Assembly (NCBI GenBank): GCA_016935015.1
Contig: JAFGRT010000066.1
Span: forward strand, 1-43,465
Direction of reading: 5' to 3'
Source: Acidobacteriota bacterium
GTDB lineage: Bacteria; Acidobacteriota; JAAYUB01
DNA: 43,465 nucleotides
Made by a program: the position numbers and the translations under genes. The stretch's first letter is position 1. Each line of letters opens with the position of its first letter. Below the pieces are notes generated by a model. It ran no database searches. It was not told the origin of the DNA and was given only the letters and a program-made list of their open reading frames with translations. Below, piece after piece: positions 1 through 8,941 of this stretch.

Positions 1-185
1 ACCGCACTTTTGGGAAGATCCACCAGGGGAATGTCAATCTGAGGTTCCTCGACCTTGATCTGTTCCATGATGGATTCCTGATTATGCGTACTTTCCCATT
101 CGCTCCAATCCGTCGAAAGTTTATAACCCAGCGCCGCGATACAAAGCAACATCAGCAAATTGATCAATACGATTCCCTTTTTCAT
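1..185 (-). CDS. Membrane-anchored protein of the T2SS operon, GspC-like position (partial)
   Basis: The coding sequence begins at an ATG at 185 behind a strong GAGGAG ribosome site and runs off the left edge, so only about 61 N-terminal residues are visible. It starts with a short charged leader (MKKG) and one hydrophobic segment (about residues 5-20), followed by a polar stretch rich in Asp, Glu and Pro. This is the layout of a bitopic inner-membrane protein with a periplasmic domain. It lies 36 bases downstream of gspM on the same strand and is almost certainly cotranscribed. A GspC/PilP-like role, linking the inner-membrane platform to the secretin, fits the position, but too little sequence is visible for a family assignment. 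The secretin gene gspD is not in the window and may lie further left. Confidence 0.6.
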   Translation of the reverse strand, partial: MKKGIVLINLLMLLCIAALGYKLSTDWSEWESTHNQESIMEQIKVEEPQIDIPLVDLPKSA

Positions 186-221
186 GGTTTCAGCTCCTCA
201 GTAAATTCCCTTGGCCGGCCG

Positions 222-842
222 TCAGGATGGATTGCCTGTCGCATTCTCTTCCACCGCGGGCTGATAGATCAAGGTCGCCAGGGTAATGTTCGGTTTGATG
301 ATCTTGTCCGCTTTTACGCCCCAGGCCCGAATCTCCAGCTTTTCGACCACCAGATACCTGTCGTAATTCTCCAGAGCCAACAGCAGGGAGGCCAGGTGAT
401 CAGGCCGGCAACTCAAGGAAGCGGTGACCTTGATTTTTAAAAACCGGGCCAGCAGGGGATTCTTCTTGACTTCCTCCAGATCGAAGCGCTCCGGATTTTT
501 CGAGGGCGTAATACGTGAGACTTCGATTTCCCGCTCTTCGGCCAGGGAGTTGATGATGCGCATCAGTTCGCGGCCGGCCGATTCCGCATCCTGGGCTTCA
601 GGGAGCGCGGCCAGCAGGGCATCGGCTTCATCCTTCATTTCCAGAAGCCCCTGCTGGTAGAGTTCTTCCGCGCTGATATTCTGAACCATGCGGAGCAGCT
701 GGGCTTCCAGAAGGTTCTTTCGATCATCCATGTCGTTGAGATATCCAACGAAAGGGATAATCAGGTACATCACCACCAGGATCATGCCGGAGACCACCCC
801 ACCGATTCGCAGAATTCGTTTGTCTCGCTTGCTCAGCTTCAC
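222..842 (-). CDS. gspM: Type II secretion inner-membrane protein GspM/PilO-like
   Basis: A protein of 206 residues with a short basic cytoplasmic N-terminus (MKLSKRDKRI), one membrane helix at about residues 11-33, a coiled-coil-prone segment (about 40-100) and a compact C-terminal alpha/beta domain. This is the architecture of GspM/PilO, which pairs with GspL/PilN in the inner-membrane assembly platform. The start is a GTG at 842 overlapping the TGA of gspL (GTGA), with GGAGG about 7 bases upstream, so the two are translationally coupled. Sequence identity to characterised GspM proteins is expected to be low. The call rests on size, topology and its place directly after gspL. Confidence 0.72.
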   Translation of the reverse strand: MKLSKRDKRILRIGGVVSGMILVVMYLIIPFVGYLNDMDDRKNLLEAQLLRMVQNISAEELYQQGLLEMKDEADALLAALPEAQDAESAGRELMRIINSLAEEREIEVSRITPSKNPERFDLEEVKKNPLLARFLKIKVTASLSCRPDHLASLLLALENYDRYLVVEKLEIRAWGVKADKIIKPNITLATLIYQPAVEENATGNPS

Positions 843-2203
843 TGTTGTTCCTCCAGTTGGATAATGAGGTGAAAATTCTCCAGATCACCTTTTTTGGTGA
901 TGGAACCCCGCTGCGTAATACTTCTGAAAACAGGAATGCTCTCCACGCGTTCCGTCAGGTTCTGGTACGAGTCCGTGTATCCGCTGATTTCCAGGTTATT
1001 GGAACGGATGTACTGCTGCAGGTAGGTCTTTTCACTGACCTTCTCCGTGAGCTCCGCCAAAATGATGAGGTCGGAAACGGGTTTCTGGAAAACATACTGA
1101 TAGGTATTGATTTCCTTGCGGATGTCCTCGATGTTGCGTCGCACGCGCATGACCTCGCGGTGCTGGTCCTGGTACTTGGCGATATTTTCTTCCAGAAAAT
1201 GTATGTAATTGGCTTCCTGGATGTAGCCCCGGCTGAGATTGGCCAGCAGAAGCAGAATCGTCGCAATGCCCAGGATGGCGGTGGGAACAAAATTGGCGGC
1301 CGACGATTTTTTGCGAAGTTCCGCCGGAATCAAATTCAGTATTTTTTTCCTTTTGCCCAGGCCGTACGTGGCGGCCACGCTGGGATGCAGGATATCGTCC
1401 GTGAAGTTTTCAAAGGGAGCCAGGGCTGAAATCCCTTTGAATTGGGTTTGTTCCTCTTCGGGCAGACGATCCGCCCAGGCCGGGTCCGAGAAATTGAAAA
1501 TCAACTCGATTTCAGCGTCATCGGGCAATCGTCGCTCGGCGGAACAGCGCTCCACTTCCTTGAGAATATCGAGCAGCTCGGTGGTTTCTCGTTGGATGAT
1601 GGAATGCCGAAAAGAAGAAAAACCACCGTTCTCGAACAGATAGATGGAGGCGGCACTCGAATCCAAATCGACGAGAAAAACGGGTTTCTGGATCATGCCC
1701 TTGTTCTGGGCCAACAGTTTTTCCAGACCGAAAACGTTTAGGGTCACGGCATCGGGTGGTAATCCGATGGACTTCATGAAATTGATGATTTTAAGCACCC
1801 GTTCGCGGGGCAGGAGAAACAGGTCGATTTCCAGTGCACCGGACTGATCGTTGGAGCGGGTAACATATTCGAAACAGTATTCTTCGGATTCGGCCGGCAC
1901 AATGTTCAGCATTTGCAAGCGGATGGCTTCCTTAAGATTCTCTTCCACTTCGGCCGGCAGTACCAGATGCCGGTACGTCACTTCGTCGGGGGTCATGGTG
2001 ACAATGATATTTTCCGAAGCTACGTTCAGGCCGGCGAGAAAATTTTCAATATCGGTTTTGACCATGAAGGGTTCCTTCTGGTCACAATTACTGATTCGCA
2101 AACTTCCCAGATGCTCCATAGTGGAAAAAGTACGCCCGGCGACGACAATGTCAAGGTGGTGATCCTGATAGTAAACACCGATGGCTTTCTTTAAATACAT
2201 CAT
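839..2203 (-). CDS. gspL: Type II secretion protein GspL (PilM-like ATPase fold fused to PilN-like region)
   Basis: The N-terminal two thirds (about residues 1-280) look like the actin-like, PilM-type cytoplasmic domain (early IGVYYQDHHLDIVV segment, a later DLDSSAASIYLF strand). It is followed by a membrane helix (about 310-330), a coiled coil and a small periplasmic ferredoxin-like domain, as in PilN. This fused arrangement is typical of GspL, which recruits the ATPase GspE to the inner membrane. Start codons are clustered: GTG at 2209, ATG at 2203 and ATG at 2200. I chose 2203 because it forms an ATGA overlap with the gspK stop. The protein is about 454 residues, within the family range. 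Confidence 0.8.
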   Translation of the reverse strand: MMYLKKAIGVYYQDHHLDIVVAGRTFSTMEHLGSLRISNCDQKEPFMVKTDIENFLAGLNVASENIIVTMTPDEVTYRHLVLPAEVEENLKEAIRLQMLNIVPAESEEYCFEYVTRSNDQSGALEIDLFLLPRERVLKIINFMKSIGLPPDAVTLNVFGLEKLLAQNKGMIQKPVFLVDLDSSAASIYLFENGGFSSFRHSIIQRETTELLDILKEVERCSAERRLPDDAEIELIFNFSDPAWADRLPEEEQTQFKGISALAPFENFTDDILHPSVAATYGLGKRKKILNLIPAELRKKSSAANFVPTAILGIATILLLLANLSRGYIQEANYIHFLEENIAKYQDQHREVMRVRRNIEDIRKEINTYQYVFQKPVSDLIILAELTEKVSEKTYLQQYIRSNNLEISGYTDSYQNLTERVESIPVFRSITQRGSITKKGDLENFHLIIQLEEQQ

Positions 2204-3216
2204 TCCCACACCTGTTCTTGCATAAAGTAGTTTTCATTCCAGTACACGATGGTATGTTTCAGCGGAAAACTGGCATTGAGTCGCACGATGGCGAAGATCG
2301 TTTTCCGAAGCTTGGTATCGTTGATATGAGCCGTTGAAATGAGCGAAAAGTAATTCGAACGGGTCGGCGGCCGCGTAATCGCCGGCGCTTTGAGCATTTC
2401 CCGGCCCGGGGCATTGGGAACACGGGTGGTAAAATCCTGCTGGTCCTGAAAGGGCATGGATTCACGTTCCCGGATAATGTCGCGGGCCATATCCGGCGGG
2501 AAGCCGATGGCCACCAAAACCGGGAACGGCGCTGAATTCACATTGATACCGGTGGACCCGCCGTAGACGGTGAAGCACTGGTTCAATCCCGAAAGGAAGA
2601 TGGAGCGTCCCTCCTCATCCCGGGCGGAATGACCGTAAAACAAGTCGGCGTCGATACCCCGGATAAGCAACAGTTCCTCCAGGGTGTCCAGGTTCTTGTT
2701 TTTTGACTTATATGGATTCTCCAGGGACAGATAGTAATCCGATTCGGCCCCGTTGAGGTGATGGTCCTCGTCGGCATCCCGCCAATCCAGAATGGAATCG
2801 GAAATGATATCCGCCATGTCTTCATCGGCGCCGATGCTCAGCAGCAAGCTGAGCAAAAGGTCCTTGTTGGCGCGATTGATGTTGATCTTGCCATACTCGT
2901 CGGTGACGTTCACAACGACGTCCCCGATGTCCGTTTCCAGAAGGACTCTCCCCAGTTCAATGTCCAATGGCGCCAGTTCGGCGTCCGGGTTGTGTAGACG
3001 ATTGCCCCCTTCCAGCCGATAGACGATGAGTTTATAGATGGTTTCATTGATCCCAGCCTGGGCCAGATAGTAGGCGCTGGTCAACAGCCGGGTGTTCAAG
3101 ACGGCATTGGCTTCAACCCGGACGCCCTTGGCAAAGCTGATACATATGATGCTCATGGCCATCAGGGTCCAGAGTAAGATGACCAGAATGGCGCCATTTC
3201 TGTTAACGACTGGCAC
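2200..3216 (-). CDS. gspK: Type II secretion minor pseudopilin GspK
   Basis: GspK is the large minor pseudopilin that caps the T2SS pseudopilus with GspI and GspJ. The open frame extends upstream into gspJ, but the likely start is a GTG at 3216 preceded by AAGGAGAG at 6 bases. This gives 338 residues with a short leader ending in NRNG, then a hydrophobic helix beginning AILVILLWTL. The helix lacks Glu at mature position 5, as expected for GspK. The body contains the usual insertion with an acidic, possibly calcium-binding segment (DWRDADEDHH, about residue 180) and a helix-hairpin-helix-like region (INVNSAPFPVLVAIGFPPD). It overlaps gspJ by 14 bases and ends in an ATGA overlap with gspL. Confidence 0.85.
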   Translation of the reverse strand: MPVVNRNGAILVILLWTLMAMSIICISFAKGVRVEANAVLNTRLLTSAYYLAQAGINETIYKLIVYRLEGGNRLHNPDAELAPLDIELGRVLLETDIGDVVVNVTDEYGKININRANKDLLLSLLLSIGADEDMADIISDSILDWRDADEDHHLNGAESDYYLSLENPYKSKNKNLDTLEELLLIRGIDADLFYGHSARDEEGRSIFLSGLNQCFTVYGGSTGINVNSAPFPVLVAIGFPPDMARDIIRERESMPFQDQQDFTTRVPNAPGREMLKAPAITRPPTRSNYFSLISTAHINDTKLRKTIFAIVRLNASFPLKHTIVYWNENYFMQEQVWE

Positions 3217-4009
3217 GCAACGCTCTCCTTGCACCGGGACTTCGTAAAATATTGCCGTGGCTGTGAATGGGAACCAGAATGTATCCTTCCGACAATAAGG
3301 GTCGTCCTTCCGGCTTGAACAGGAAGTTGATCCGCACGGCTTCGGGCAGGTCCCCGTTGATTTCGACATCCCAGATGTTGAACCATTGTTTTTCCAACTG
3401 AATGTCGGCACCACCGTCCAGTTGCGAGAAATCATAGCCGAAATATTCGAACGAGGCCGTCACGAGGTTTTCTAGAAGCACATAGCGGAAAATGGTGCCG
3501 GGAATCTGCTCGGCGGCCAGATCGCTCAACGGATTAATGCCGGTATACTGTTTCTCGTACTCCACCAGGTTGTATCCTTCACCGGTTTCCGAAGGCTCGA
3601 TGACGTAGGCAATAAAGCACAAGCCAGGGATGGCATTGACCCGCAAGGAGAAGAGACTGATAAACGCCACCTTTTGGGGGGAACCGAGAAAATAGGGCAT
3701 CGGCTGGGCCACCGTCTGTCGGGGCAAGGGTTGATCGGAATCATCGGGTTCACCGCCTTCGGCATCTTCCGCCTCATCTTCCGGAATGACGGGGTAGATG
3801 GACGCAATCTGACGCCGGAAAAGCTCAAATACTCCCCGGGCCTGCTCGCTTTCCTGTATTTTGGACTCGCCCCGGCGCAGACTCTGGATGGCCAGGTTAA
3901 AACCGGTGAAAAGCAGGACGAAGATCAGGGAAACCAGGGTGATGGCCACCACCAATTCCATGAAGGTGAATCCGTTTATTCGAATCTGCTTCAGATTGTG
4001 TGTCTTCAT
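3203..4009 (-). CDS. gspJ: Type II secretion minor pseudopilin GspJ
   Basis: A 268-residue protein with a type IV prepilin N-terminus: a basic leader ending in RING, then FTFMELVVAITLVSLIF with the conserved Glu at mature position 5. That is the signal cleaved and methylated by prepilin peptidase GspO/PilD. The length and the beta-rich C-terminal body fit GspJ, which forms the tip complex with GspI and GspK. The ATG at 4009 follows GGGAAGAAG and overlaps the gspI stop (ATGA). An acidic loop near residues 80-95 is a lineage-specific insertion. GspJ is preferred over GspH because of its size and because gspK follows directly. Confidence 0.84.
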   Translation of the reverse strand: MKTHNLKQIRINGFTFMELVVAITLVSLIFVLLFTGFNLAIQSLRRGESKIQESEQARGVFELFRRQIASIYPVIPEDEAEDAEGGEPDDSDQPLPRQTVAQPMPYFLGSPQKVAFISLFSLRVNAIPGLCFIAYVIEPSETGEGYNLVEYEKQYTGINPLSDLAAEQIPGTIFRYVLLENLVTASFEYFGYDFSQLDGGADIQLEKQWFNIWDVEINGDLPEAVRINFLFKPEGRPLLSEGYILVPIHSHGNILRSPGARRALRASR

Positions 4010-4485
4010 CTTCTTCCCAGAAACCCGCGTTCGCCGATTTGTGGTTTAGGAACCAGCTTGATGGAGAAAAGCTTGACCACCCTTTCCTGGCCGGCGAAGG
4101 TATAGAATACCGACAGGCGGAGATAGAGCAGACGGGTGGACAATTTGGTCTTGTCGATCAGCAGATCATCAATCTCCCGGGTCTCCATTTCCACGCGCCA
4201 CCAGTAATCCTCGTTCCAGCGGCCTTCCAGAACGCCATCCTCCAGGATGTCTTCATCGATCATCAGTTCGTTCATCTTGTTCTGAATCAACTGCAGCGCC
4301 ACCGTATAGGCATTGGTGCGTCGAATGGTCTGCATGCCCTGGGAAAGCGCCTGGAAAATCACACCGAAGGTCAAACCCACCACCGCCACCGCCACGATCA
4401 CCTCTACCAGGGTAAAACCGGCGGACATACGGCGACGAGAGGAGCCGGGTCGCCGCGACATTGAATTACTGGATAAACAATTCAT
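4006..4485 (-). CDS. gspI: Type II secretion minor pseudopilin GspI
   Basis: A pseudopilin with an unusually long, Arg-rich leader (SRRPGSSRRRMSAG) before the FTLVEVIVAVAVVGL helix, with Glu at mature position 5. Length and position between gspH and gspJ fit GspI, which initiates the pseudopilus tip. Three starts are possible: TTG at 4491, ATG at 4485 (AAGGG 7 bases upstream, overlapping gspH by 20 bases) and ATG at 4461, 4 bases after the gspH stop without a clear ribosome site. I chose 4485 on the ribosome site, but 4461, which gives a shorter leader, cannot be excluded. Confidence 0.8.
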   Translation of the reverse strand: MNCLSSNSMSRRPGSSRRRMSAGFTLVEVIVAVAVVGLTFGVIFQALSQGMQTIRRTNAYTVALQLIQNKMNELMIDEDILEDGVLEGRWNEDYWWRVEMETREIDDLLIDKTKLSTRLLYLRLSVFYTFAGQERVVKLFSIKLVPKPQIGERGFLGRR

Positions 4486-4963
4486 CCTCAAACCCTTCTT
4501 CGCCGGGTCGATAGATTCTCGTGTTGCCGGTGAGAATGTCGGTCTTCAGACGGAGCTGGCGGCCACTCTCTGCGGCGCCCAACACCAGCGCCACCCCGGT
4601 GGATCGCCCGTCGGGATAGAACCAGACCACCGCCTCGTTCGTTTCCACGGGAATGCCGTCCAGCAAAATGCGATGAAACAAGAGTTTGTCCCATAAAGGA
4701 TAATGTTTCACCACCTGATCCTCGTCATCAAAAATAGTCAGGTCTTTCTCCTCCTGGCGCAGAACCACGACCGTGGTCATCTGTTCCGCCCGTGACTTCT
4801 CGCGGGCGTATTTCAGCAGGGTGACCAGGTCGCGGGCGGTACCGTTCATGCGGGCGTTATCCAGCGTGGCGGACATGGACGGATACGCCAGGGCACTGAT
4901 CAGGGCGACGATGACCAGCACCACAACGATCTCCAGAAAAGTATAGCCCGCAAGGTTGCGCAT
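4466..4963 (-). CDS. gspH: Type II secretion pseudopilin GspH
   Basis: A 165-residue prepilin-like protein with a very short leader (MRNLAG), then YTFLEIVVVLVIVALISAL with Glu at mature position 5. The next segment (DLVTLLKYAREKSRAEQ) is the helix typical of the GspH/FimT family, followed by a beta-rich body. GspH is a minor pseudopilin linking the tip to the GspG shaft. The ATG at 4963 has GGAG upstream and lies 9 bases after the gspG stop codon. A Tyr rather than Phe or Met at mature position 1 is a mild oddity. Confidence 0.82.
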   Translation of the reverse strand: MRNLAGYTFLEIVVVLVIVALISALAYPSMSATLDNARMNGTARDLVTLLKYAREKSRAEQMTTVVVLRQEEKDLTIFDDEDQVVKHYPLWDKLLFHRILLDGIPVETNEAVVWFYPDGRSTGVALVLGAAESGRQLRLKTDILTGNTRIYRPGEEGFEDELFIQ

Positions 4964-4972
4964 GGTGCTCCG

Positions 4973-5404
4973 TCACCAGTTGGTGATGTCGTCCTCGGTT
5001 CCTTCGATGCCGTCTTTGCCTTTGGAAAACAGATCGAATTCGCTGCCGTGGATACCGGGATAGACGTATACATAATCGTTGTTCCACGGGTCCAGCGGGA
5101 CCTGGTCCCGGCTCAGATACGGGCCGGCCCAAAACTCCGAACCCTCGGTATTCTCGATCAGGGCTCGCAGACCGTCCTCGGAGGCGGGGAAATGCCCCAT
5201 GTCCGTGGCATAGGTCATGATGGCCGCTTCCAACTGGGATATCTGGGCCTTGACCGAAACATCCTGGCCGCGGGCGAGCCAACTCCAGACCCGCGGGCCG
5301 ACCACACCGACAAGCAGGCCCAGCACGACAATGACCACGATCAATTCGACGAAACTGAAACCCCGCTGATTGATTTTTTGCTTTTCTTTACGCTGATGAT
5401 TCAT
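4973..5404 (-). CDS. gspG: Type II secretion major pseudopilin GspG
   Basis: A 143-residue major pseudopilin. The leader ends in QRG, followed by FSFVELIVVIVVLGLLVGVV with the conserved Glu5. The body has the GspG signature including an aromatic/Pro strand (GPYLSRDQVPLDPWNNDYVY). Near the C-terminus, KGKDGIEGTEDDITNW corresponds to the calcium-binding site that stabilises GspG fibres in characterised systems. The ATG at 5404 has GGAG at 8 bases, and the gspF stop (TAG) overlaps this ribosome site, so translation is likely coupled. The protein is full length. Confidence 0.92.
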   Translation of the reverse strand: MNHQRKEKQKINQRGFSFVELIVVIVVLGLLVGVVGPRVWSWLARGQDVSVKAQISQLEAAIMTYATDMGHFPASEDGLRALIENTEGSEFWAGPYLSRDQVPLDPWNNDYVYVYPGIHGSEFDLFSKGKDGIEGTEDDITNW

Positions 5405-5413
5405 GAATCGCTC

Positions 5414-6637
5414 CTACATCGGAATCTCGTATATGCTAAAGATGGAGTAAACCATGCTGACAATGATGATACCGACGAGAACACCCATCAAGAGGATCAT
5501 CAACGGTTCGAACAGGGTCAAGAAACGCTTGATCTCGATTCGAACCTCATTCTCGTACACCTCGGCTGCCCGCAGGAGCATGGCCGGCAGATTGCCTGTC
5601 TCCTCGCCCACCTCCAGCAAATGGAGAGAAAGCGGTGGAAAGACGGCGGTCTTGCGCATGGGGCTCACCAGCCCTTCACCTTTCTTGACGCCGGTCTTGA
5701 TGGGTTCGATGGCATGGGCCACCACCATGTTGTTTACGACTTCCTTGACCAGGGAAAGGGCACTGATCAGCGGCACGGCGTTTTGGAGCAGGGTGCCGAG
5801 GGTCCGGCTGAAGCGGGCCACTTCAATGCGGTTAATCAGCCGCCCCAGGGCCGGGATCTTGAGGAGTTTGGCATCCAGATAATACCGCCCGCTTTCCGAG
5901 CGTCGCCAGCGAGTGATCCACACCACCAGCAGAAACAGGCCGAGCAGGAGTGCCCACCACCAGTTGATGAAGAAATCGCTTATTCCCAACAGAATCTGCA
6001 TGGGCAACGGCAGGGGAGCGCCGGAAGAATCGAAGACCTGGGCGAATTTGGGGATCACTACAAAAATCATGATCAGCATCGAACCCGCCAAGGTGAAAAA
6101 AATCACCGTTGGATAAATAAGGGAGGAGACGACGAAGGTTTTCAGCTCGCTGGAGCGTTCAAGATAGGCCGATATGTCCGACAGCGCCTTGGGCAAAACC
6201 CCGCCCATCTCGCCGGCCTTGACCATGTTCACATAAACCTTCGGAAACACAGCTGGATGTTCGGCCATGGCGTCGGCCAGCGATTTCCCGCCCTTGATGT
6301 GCTGGATGATCTCATGCACAATCTCCCGGAACTTCTCGTTTTCCGCCAGATCCCGCAGGATCATCAGGCTGCGGTCGAGGGGCAGACCGGCAGTGAGCAA
6401 TGTGTTCAGCTCCTGGGTGAAAATCAGCAGATCACGGGTTTTGATTTTGGATTTCCGGAAAGACCATGTCTCGGCCGAGAAGAATGATTCCTTCTCATCC
6501 GCGCCGAGTTTGATCCGGACGGGCACGTAACCCAGTCCCTGCAATTTGAGCATGGCCGAACGTTCGTTTTCGGCGTCCAGAACTCCCTGGACAATTTTCC
6601 CTTCACAAGTGGTGGCTTTATAAGAGTATTCCGTCAT
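5414..6637 (-). CDS. gspF: Type II secretion inner-membrane platform protein GspF
   Basis: A 407-residue polytopic protein with two copies of the T2SF cytoplasmic helical-bundle domain (about residues 70-195 and 275-395), separated and followed by hydrophobic segments (about 170-195, 220-245, 375-400). The N-terminus YSYKATTCEGKIVQGVLDAE is the usual GspF/PilC opening, and GGVLPKALSDISAYLE and EVGEETGNLPAML are recognisable family segments. GspF is the core inner-membrane component contacted by the GspE motor. The ATG at 6637 follows TGAGGAACC. It sits between gspE (27 bases) and gspG (9 bases). Confidence 0.93.
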   Translation of the reverse strand: MTEYSYKATTCEGKIVQGVLDAENERSAMLKLQGLGYVPVRIKLGADEKESFFSAETWSFRKSKIKTRDLLIFTQELNTLLTAGLPLDRSLMILRDLAENEKFREIVHEIIQHIKGGKSLADAMAEHPAVFPKVYVNMVKAGEMGGVLPKALSDISAYLERSSELKTFVVSSLIYPTVIFFTLAGSMLIMIFVVIPKFAQVFDSSGAPLPLPMQILLGISDFFINWWWALLLGLFLLVVWITRWRRSESGRYYLDAKLLKIPALGRLINRIEVARFSRTLGTLLQNAVPLISALSLVKEVVNNMVVAHAIEPIKTGVKKGEGLVSPMRKTAVFPPLSLHLLEVGEETGNLPAMLLRAAEVYENEVRIEIKRFLTLFEPLMILLMGVLVGIIIVSMVYSIFSIYEIPM

Positions 6638-6664
6638 GGTTCCTCATTGAAAAGGGGTGACCAG

Positions 6665-8371
6665 CTACACATCCTGCGTTACGCGCAGAACTTCGGATAG
6701 GGTAGTCAGGCCGTTGCGTACCTTGATGAAACCATCTTCCTTGAGTGTCCGCATCCCCTGTTTCAAGGCTTCTTTGCGGATCTCGGTTGTGGGCGCGTTA
6801 CTCACCGTCAGGTGGCGAATTTCCTCCGTCATGAGCATGAGTTCGAAGATGCCGATCCGGCCGCGGTACCCGGTGCCGACGCACTCATGACAACCCTTCC
6901 CTTCATAGAACACGGCGTCTTCGGGAAAGCCGAATTCCTTTAGAATCTTCTGATCCGGACGAACCGGTTGTTTGCAGTGATTGCAGATGACCCGAACCAG
7001 CCGCTGGGCCAGAATGCCCAGAATGGATGATGCCAGCAGATAGTCCTCCGCGCCCATGTCGATGAGACGGGTGATGGCTCCCGGTGCGTCGTTGGTGTGG
7101 AGGGTGGAAAATACCAGGTGGCCGGTGAGAGAGGCACGGATGGCGATCTCCACTGTTTCCAGATCGCGGATCTCGCCGACCATGATGACGTCCGGGTCCT
7201 GGCGTACGATGGATCGGAGGCCGCTGGCAAAGGTCAGCCCGATCTGGGGATTCACATGGATCTGGTTGACGCCGGCGAGTTGATATTCCACCGGATCTTC
7301 AATGGATATAATTTTCTTGTCCGGCTGATTGATCTGCCGCAGTGAGCCATAGAGGGTGGTTGATTTACCGCTTCCGGTGGGACCGGTCACCAGGAACATA
7401 CCATAAGGTCGATGGATCAATGAATGGATGGTCTCCAGTGAATCTTCCAGGAAACCGAGGGATTCCAGTTCGAAATGCTGGGTAGTCCCCTTGTCCAGAA
7501 TACGCAAGACCACGCTTTCGCCGTAGAGGGTCGGCAAAGTGGAGACACGAAGGTCTATTTCTTTGCCGAGGATTCGGATTTTGATGCGACCGTCCTGGGG
7601 GAGGCGCCGCTCGGCGATGTTCAGTTTCGCCATGAGTTTGACGCGGGAGATAATAGCCGCCTTCAGGTGTTTGGGCGGCGTCTCCACGTCATGAAGAATG
7701 CCGTCGATACGATAGCGGACCTTAAGTTCCTTTTCAAACGGCTCGATGTGAATGTCACTGGCGCGACTTTCCACCGCTCGTTGGAGGATCAGATTCACCA
7801 GGCGGATGACGGGCGCCTCAGAGGCCATATCGCGCAGGTGTTCGATATCGTCGATGTCTTCCAGGCCTTCAAAGCCGGAATCATCGATGCCGTTGATAAT
7901 CCGCTCCATGTCCGTCGAGGATCCGCCATACAGCCTTTCGATCAGATCGATGATCTCCGATTCGGAGCCGATATAGGTTTTGACTTCGTGATTTGTCAGT
8001 TGCCGAATGGTGTTGATCAAGGCATAGTCATTGGGATAGACACAGGCAATGCTCAACTCGCCCTCTTCGAATTGGATGGGCAGAAACTTGTTGGCTTTCA
8101 GAAAATTCAGCGTAAACGTATCTTCGATCACCGGTACCTGCGGCACCATTTCCGTCCGGAGCAGGGGGACTTCGAGTTGACGACTCAGCTCGGGTAAAAG
8201 ATCTTTTTCGGAGACGTAACCGAGCTCAACTAGAATTTTGCCGATTGAATCGAAGGATTCTTTCTGGAAATTGAGGGCCGTTTTCAGCTCGTCCGTGGTG
8301 ATCAGTCCCCTGTCGATGAGTATTTCACCGATCCGTTTCTTCTGCTTGATCTCTGACAATTTAATACTCAA
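6665..8371 (-). CDS. gspE: Type II secretion hexameric ATPase GspE
   Basis: A cytoplasmic AAA-like secretion ATPase of 568 residues that powers pseudopilus assembly. A GspE_N/MshEN-type domain covers about residues 10-150. The motor domain has Walker A GPTGSGKST (330-338), an Asp-box region (ISIEDPVEYQ), Walker B (DPDVIMVGEIRD, about 392-403) and the His box (GHLVFSTLHTND, about 417). A tetracysteine zinc element is complete (C463, C466, C494, C497), as in canonical GspE. The start is probably a TTG at 8371, since AAGGTG lies 7 bases upstream and no better start is nearby. It overlaps the preceding gene by 11 bases. PilB is an alternative by fold, but the gsp neighbours settle the name. Confidence 0.93.
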   Translation of the reverse strand: MSIKLSEIKQKKRIGEILIDRGLITTDELKTALNFQKESFDSIGKILVELGYVSEKDLLPELSRQLEVPLLRTEMVPQVPVIEDTFTLNFLKANKFLPIQFEEGELSIACVYPNDYALINTIRQLTNHEVKTYIGSESEIIDLIERLYGGSSTDMERIINGIDDSGFEGLEDIDDIEHLRDMASEAPVIRLVNLILQRAVESRASDIHIEPFEKELKVRYRIDGILHDVETPPKHLKAAIISRVKLMAKLNIAERRLPQDGRIKIRILGKEIDLRVSTLPTLYGESVVLRILDKGTTQHFELESLGFLEDSLETIHSLIHRPYGMFLVTGPTGSGKSTTLYGSLRQINQPDKKIISIEDPVEYQLAGVNQIHVNPQIGLTFASGLRSIVRQDPDVIMVGEIRDLETVEIAIRASLTGHLVFSTLHTNDAPGAITRLIDMGAEDYLLASSILGILAQRLVRVICNHCKQPVRPDQKILKEFGFPEDAVFYEGKGCHECVGTGYRGRIGIFELMLMTEEIRHLTVSNAPTTEIRKEALKQGMRTLKEDGFIKVRNGLTTLSEVLRVTQDV

Positions 8372-8930
8372 CGTAGTGCACCTTTGAATAGAATTCTTTT
8401 GTGTTCACTTTGCGTCGATGCTCAGCAATGGTGTCCTTGGTTGTGGTCAGCACCATGATCCGGGTGAAGTTCTCATTGGTGAGCACCGAACGGCTGAGGA
8501 CGTGAACCACGAGGCTGATATGGGCATCTCCGGTCAACTGTTTCAACGTATCACCATACATCTCGAGAACGGTGGTGAGTTTGTGCCGTATTCGCGCCAG
8601 AAACGTGTGGATCTCTTCTTCCTCCGATCGAGGCGGGTTCTCATCTTTCTTCTTCGGAAACAGAATCAGCTTGCGGTTGAGGTTGATGGTCATGGTGAAT
8701 GTGATCCCGTACCCTTCAAGGTAGGATCCCCGGGCTTTTCCCGCAATAAACATGGGATGCGGCACTGCCTGCCGGAGCGCCGTGTTGACGATATTTTCGA
8801 ATATTTCCGATTCCTTCTTCAGCTCTGTTAAATTCGGATCGGTCTTCGCCATCGGTCTTCGGGACTGAGCGGCCGAAGGCGCAATAAAAATGACGAGGAT
8901 TACCAAAACCGGCCAGACAGAATATCTCAT
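8361..8930 (-). CDS. Small exported protein of unknown function in the T2SS operon
   Basis: A protein of about 189 residues with a signal peptide (MRYSVWPVLVILVIFIAPSAAQS) and no other membrane segment, so probably periplasmic. The body is mixed helical with a basic/acidic stretch (KKKDENPPRSEEEE, about 90-105) and a beta-rich end. I do not recognise a family. Two starts exist: ATG at 8945, overlapping the anti-sigma stop (ATGA), and ATG at 8930 with GGAG 6 bases upstream. The latter gives a clean signal peptide and was chosen. It lies between the anti-sigma factor gene and gspE and overlaps gspE by 11 bases, so it is part of the same transcript. A role in sensing or in a pseudopilus accessory function is only inference. 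Confidence 0.75.
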   Translation of the reverse strand: MRYSVWPVLVILVIFIAPSAAQSRRPMAKTDPNLTELKKESEIFENIVNTALRQAVPHPMFIAGKARGSYLEGYGITFTMTINLNRKLILFPKKKDENPPRSEEEEIHTFLARIRHKLTTVLEMYGDTLKQLTGDAHISLVVHVLSRSVLTNENFTRIMVLTTTKDTIAEHRRKVNTKEFYSKVHYVEY

Positions 8931-8941
8931 TCTCCACTCCC

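Noticed and set aside
5048-6487. Long open frame of 479 codons on the plus strand
   Set aside because: It is antisense to gspG and gspF, its product is low-complexity with no family resemblance, and the minus-strand genes have clear motifs.
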